Origin: CBDBFG01 sp965204765 | Lineage (GTDB): Bacteria > Pseudomonadota > Alphaproteobacteria > Caedimonadales > UBA9215 | Direction: 5' to 3' | Length of the DNA stretch: 64,000 nt | NCBI GenBank assembly: GCA_965204765.1 | Contig: CBDBFG010000004.1 | Span: forward strand, 310,001-374,000 | Part shown: one piece after another, positions 62,472 through 64,000 of the stretch | Numbering within the stretch: position 1 is the stretch's first letter | Layout: each line of letters opens with the position of its first letter | The notes under the pieces: generated by a model | What the model was told of the DNA's origin: nothing | What the model saw: only the letters and a program-made list of their open reading frames with translations | Database searches by the model: none | Translations under genes and position numbers: made by a program

Positions 62472-62939
62472 ATGAGAATAGCACTTTTTCAACCAGAGAT
62501 ACCACAAAATACAGGGACCATTTTGCGTCTTGGTTCTTGTTTAGGTGTAGGTGTTGATATCATAGAACCATGTGGGTTTGGTTTGAATAATCATAATCTA
62601 AAAAGGGCAGGTATGGATTATGTTGAACTGGCGAATTATTTAAGACACGATAGTTGGAATTCATTTCTAGATAGCACTAATCGCAACGGTAAAAGGTTAG
62701 TATATTTGACTCCACATGCCATAAAGCCTTATACAGAATTTTGCTTTGGCCAAGATGATATTTTGTTAATGGGTAGGGAAAGTGATGGTATTCCAGCAGA
62801 AATCACCGATAAAATTGATGATCACCTAATGATTCCGATGTATCCAGACAGAAGATCATTAAATGTTGCTGTTGCTGCGGCGATGGTTTTGGGGGAAGCG
62901 CTAAGGCAAACTGATCAGTTTTACAGTGCCAAATTGTAA
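62472..62939 (+). CDS. trmL: tRNA (cytidine(34)-2'-O)-methyltransferase, SPOUT class
   Basis: Methylates the wobble ribose of tRNA-Leu isoacceptors (TrmL/YibK family). 155 aa: FQPEIPQNTGTILRLGSCLGVGVDIIEPCGF (residues 6-36), DILLMGRESDGIP (about 96-108) and the knot SLNVAVAAAMVLGEALRQ. The knot has VAVAAAM where most relatives have LSNAVAV. The tRNA-Leu(UAA) gene in this window encodes a likely substrate. 57 bp after trpS. Confidence 0.93.
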   Translation: MRIALFQPEIPQNTGTILRLGSCLGVGVDIIEPCGFGLNNHNLKRAGMDYVELANYLRHDSWNSFLDSTNRNGKRLVYLTPHAIKPYTEFCFGQDDILLMGRESDGIPAEITDKIDDHLMIPMYPDRRSLNVAVAAAMVLGEALRQTDQFYSAKL

Positions 62940-62966
62940 TGATAGCTTTTTATGATAGCATCGTGC

Positions 62967-63071
62967 TATGGTGATTTAACTTTGAATTAATACGAATTTT
63001 GAGGAACGAAATGTATATATAATACATGAGTGACGATTAAATGAAGTAGAAAACAAAGTGAAACCACTATA
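62967..63071 (+). mobile_element. MITE-like element, copy 2 (105 bp)
   Basis: Same length as and, in opposite orientation, nearly the same sequence as the element at 33086-33190. The core GAATTAATACGAATTTTGAG and the right end CAAAGTGAAACCACTATA are intact; the left end TATGGTGATTTAACTTTG has drifted by a couple of bases. It lies between trmL and the EAL gene. Confidence 0.75.
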
Positions 63072-63166
63072 CAATGCTATGTAGGAGTTCTTTGAAGTTT
63101 GATATGCGTTTAAAGTTGTAGTTGTGTACCAAAAACATAATTGATAATGGGAATGCAGGAAAAGAA

Positions 63167-64000
63167 TTGCGATATTACATTAAGTACTTAACAAGCTTAT
63201 TGCTTCTGTCATTTATTGTTATCGGTTTATACTGTATCTATCGGTACGTCAATATCTTAACAACACTAGAGATTACAACTTTATTAATAATTTCTGCAGT
63301 TTTACCTTTATTAGGTTGTGCTATCGTCCATTTTTATTGTCGTTGTGTAGTATTAGCGCAAAAATTGCGCGATATTAGTATAGAGGATGGGCACAACAAG
63401 CAAGAAATAGATTCTTCGGCGAGTAATACAAAATACAAGGATAAATCACATATATCATCGGCTATTAGGTGGGCTTTGGATAATGATAAGGTGGAAATAT
63501 TGCTGCAACCTATAGTAAGTTTACCACAACGGAAGGTAAAATATTTTGAATGTTTAGCTAGAGTCAGGGATCAAGCAGGGGTGATTTATACTCCTAATGA
63601 CTTTCTTAGTTTAGCACATGAATCAGATATGATTACTAAACTGGATAGCACGGTTATTTTACGATGTTTACGGATTTTGGTGGATAGAGATCTTCATGAT
63701 GAATCCATGAAATTTTTTTGTAATATATCTTGTGATACTATCCGTAATAGTCAGGTATTTACCGAGATTATAAGTATAATCAACAAGTACGATGGTATTA
63801 CGAATAAAGTAATATTTGAATTGTCACAGCAAGTTCTGTTAGAGAATTATACCACTATGTCTTTGCTATTAGCACAGTTAAAATCAGCTGGTTGTATTTT
63901 TTCAATTGATCAAATAGACCGTGTTGATCTGGATTTTGAGCTGTTAAGTAAATGTAATTTAAAATATTTAAAAATTCATAATAGATGTTTATTGGATCTA
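63167..64000 (+). CDS. Membrane-anchored degenerate EAL-domain protein, 3'-truncated by window edge
   Basis: From TTG 63167 (AGGA 6 bases upstream) 278 codons run open to the window end. Two membrane segments (residues about 7-25 and 35-57) are followed by a short charged linker and an EAL domain from about residue 100: ILLQPIVSLPQRKVKYFECLARV, IYTPNDFLSLAHESDMITKLD, FFCNISCDT, VIFELSQQVL. EAL itself is ECL; the metal motif DDFGTG is replaced by IDQIDRVD, so c-di-GMP hydrolysis is unlikely. Two segments plus inactive EAL is the layout of alphaproteobacterial TipF, a c-di-GMP-binding polarity protein, but the match is only in architecture. Confidence 0.75.
   Translation, partial: MRYYIKYLTSLLLLSFIVIGLYCIYRYVNILTTLEITTLLIISAVLPLLGCAIVHFYCRCVVLAQKLRDISIEDGHNKQEIDSSASNTKYKDKSHISSAIRWALDNDKVEILLQPIVSLPQRKVKYFECLARVRDQAGVIYTPNDFLSLAHESDMITKLDSTVILRCLRILVDRDLHDESMKFFCNISCDTIRNSQVFTEIISIINKYDGITNKVIFELSQQVLLENYTTMSLLLAQLKSAGCIFSIDQIDRVDLDFELLSKCNLKYLKIHNRCLLDL

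Overview
The window looks like chromosomal DNA of an AT-rich, host-associated alphaproteobacterium, most likely a Rickettsiales- or Holosporales-type intracellular symbiont. Several things point there. It carries a 1622-residue NAD-dependent glutamate dehydrogenase, a MipZ-type ParA ATPase, the alphaproteobacterial tsaD/gpsA/EVE block next to a Mic60-like and HemY pair, many decaying genes, and many small secreted proteins with no recognisable family. Genes for heptosylated LPS (hldD, a heptosyltransferase), lipoprotein modification (lgt) and peptidoglycan (murJ, an AmpG-like permease) indicate a full Gram-negative envelope. I cannot name the genus from sequence alone. I saw no rRNA, CRISPR array, intact transposase or prophage.

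Layout. 1-5.5 kb: uvrB (truncated by the window edge, minus strand), then hldD, lgt, midA and 5-formyl-THF cyclo-ligase. 5.5-13.7 kb: accessory region with a decayed stretch (a frameshifted ORF and a small ORF), a putative lipoprotein, an alpha/beta hydrolase, two large acidic secreted proteins (one with 63-bp coding repeats), a beta-barrel outer-membrane protein and a cysteine-rich secreted protein. 13.7-15.5 kb: sodB and miaA (overlapping), tRNA-Leu(UAA). 15.6-19.5 kb: a TpsA-type exoprotein with four identical 261-bp repeats. 19.7-26.6 kb (minus): glutamate dehydrogenase, tRNA-Gly(GCC), nadK and a lone znuA. 26.8-30 kb: a single-gene fusion of both type VI secretion sheath subunits (TssB and TssC), then xseA. 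30-33 kb: two small secreted proteins, an Hsp20, and the first copy of a 105-bp MITE-like element. 33.3-39.7 kb: hemY and the mic60-like gene, divergent from tsaD, gpsA, EVE and a degenerate CapD/WbpM-like protein. 39.8-45.6 kb: a beta-barrel OMP, an MFS transporter, a UbiH-family hydroxylase and a secreted Sel1-repeat protein. 45.7-54.7 kb (minus): psd, pssA, ampG-like, lon-N, trm112-like, def, fmt, truA, heptosyltransferase and a broken asnB. 54.8-64 kb: potDABC, mipZ, murJ, trpS, trmL, the second MITE copy and a degenerate EAL-domain membrane protein cut by the window end.

How it fits together. Most genes are housekeeping in short, overlapping operons. The distinctive parts are envelope and host-interaction genes: the fused contractile sheath, the TPS exoprotein, two OMPs, polyamine and zinc uptake components, and at least seven exported proteins of low complexity or with repeats. 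Decay is visible in several places: one-base homopolymer frameshifts, loss of catalytic motifs in AsnB-, CapD- and EAL-type proteins, and missing hemC/hemD in an otherwise conserved locus.

The strongest candidate for an undescribed feature is the TssB-TssC fusion at 26790-28661.
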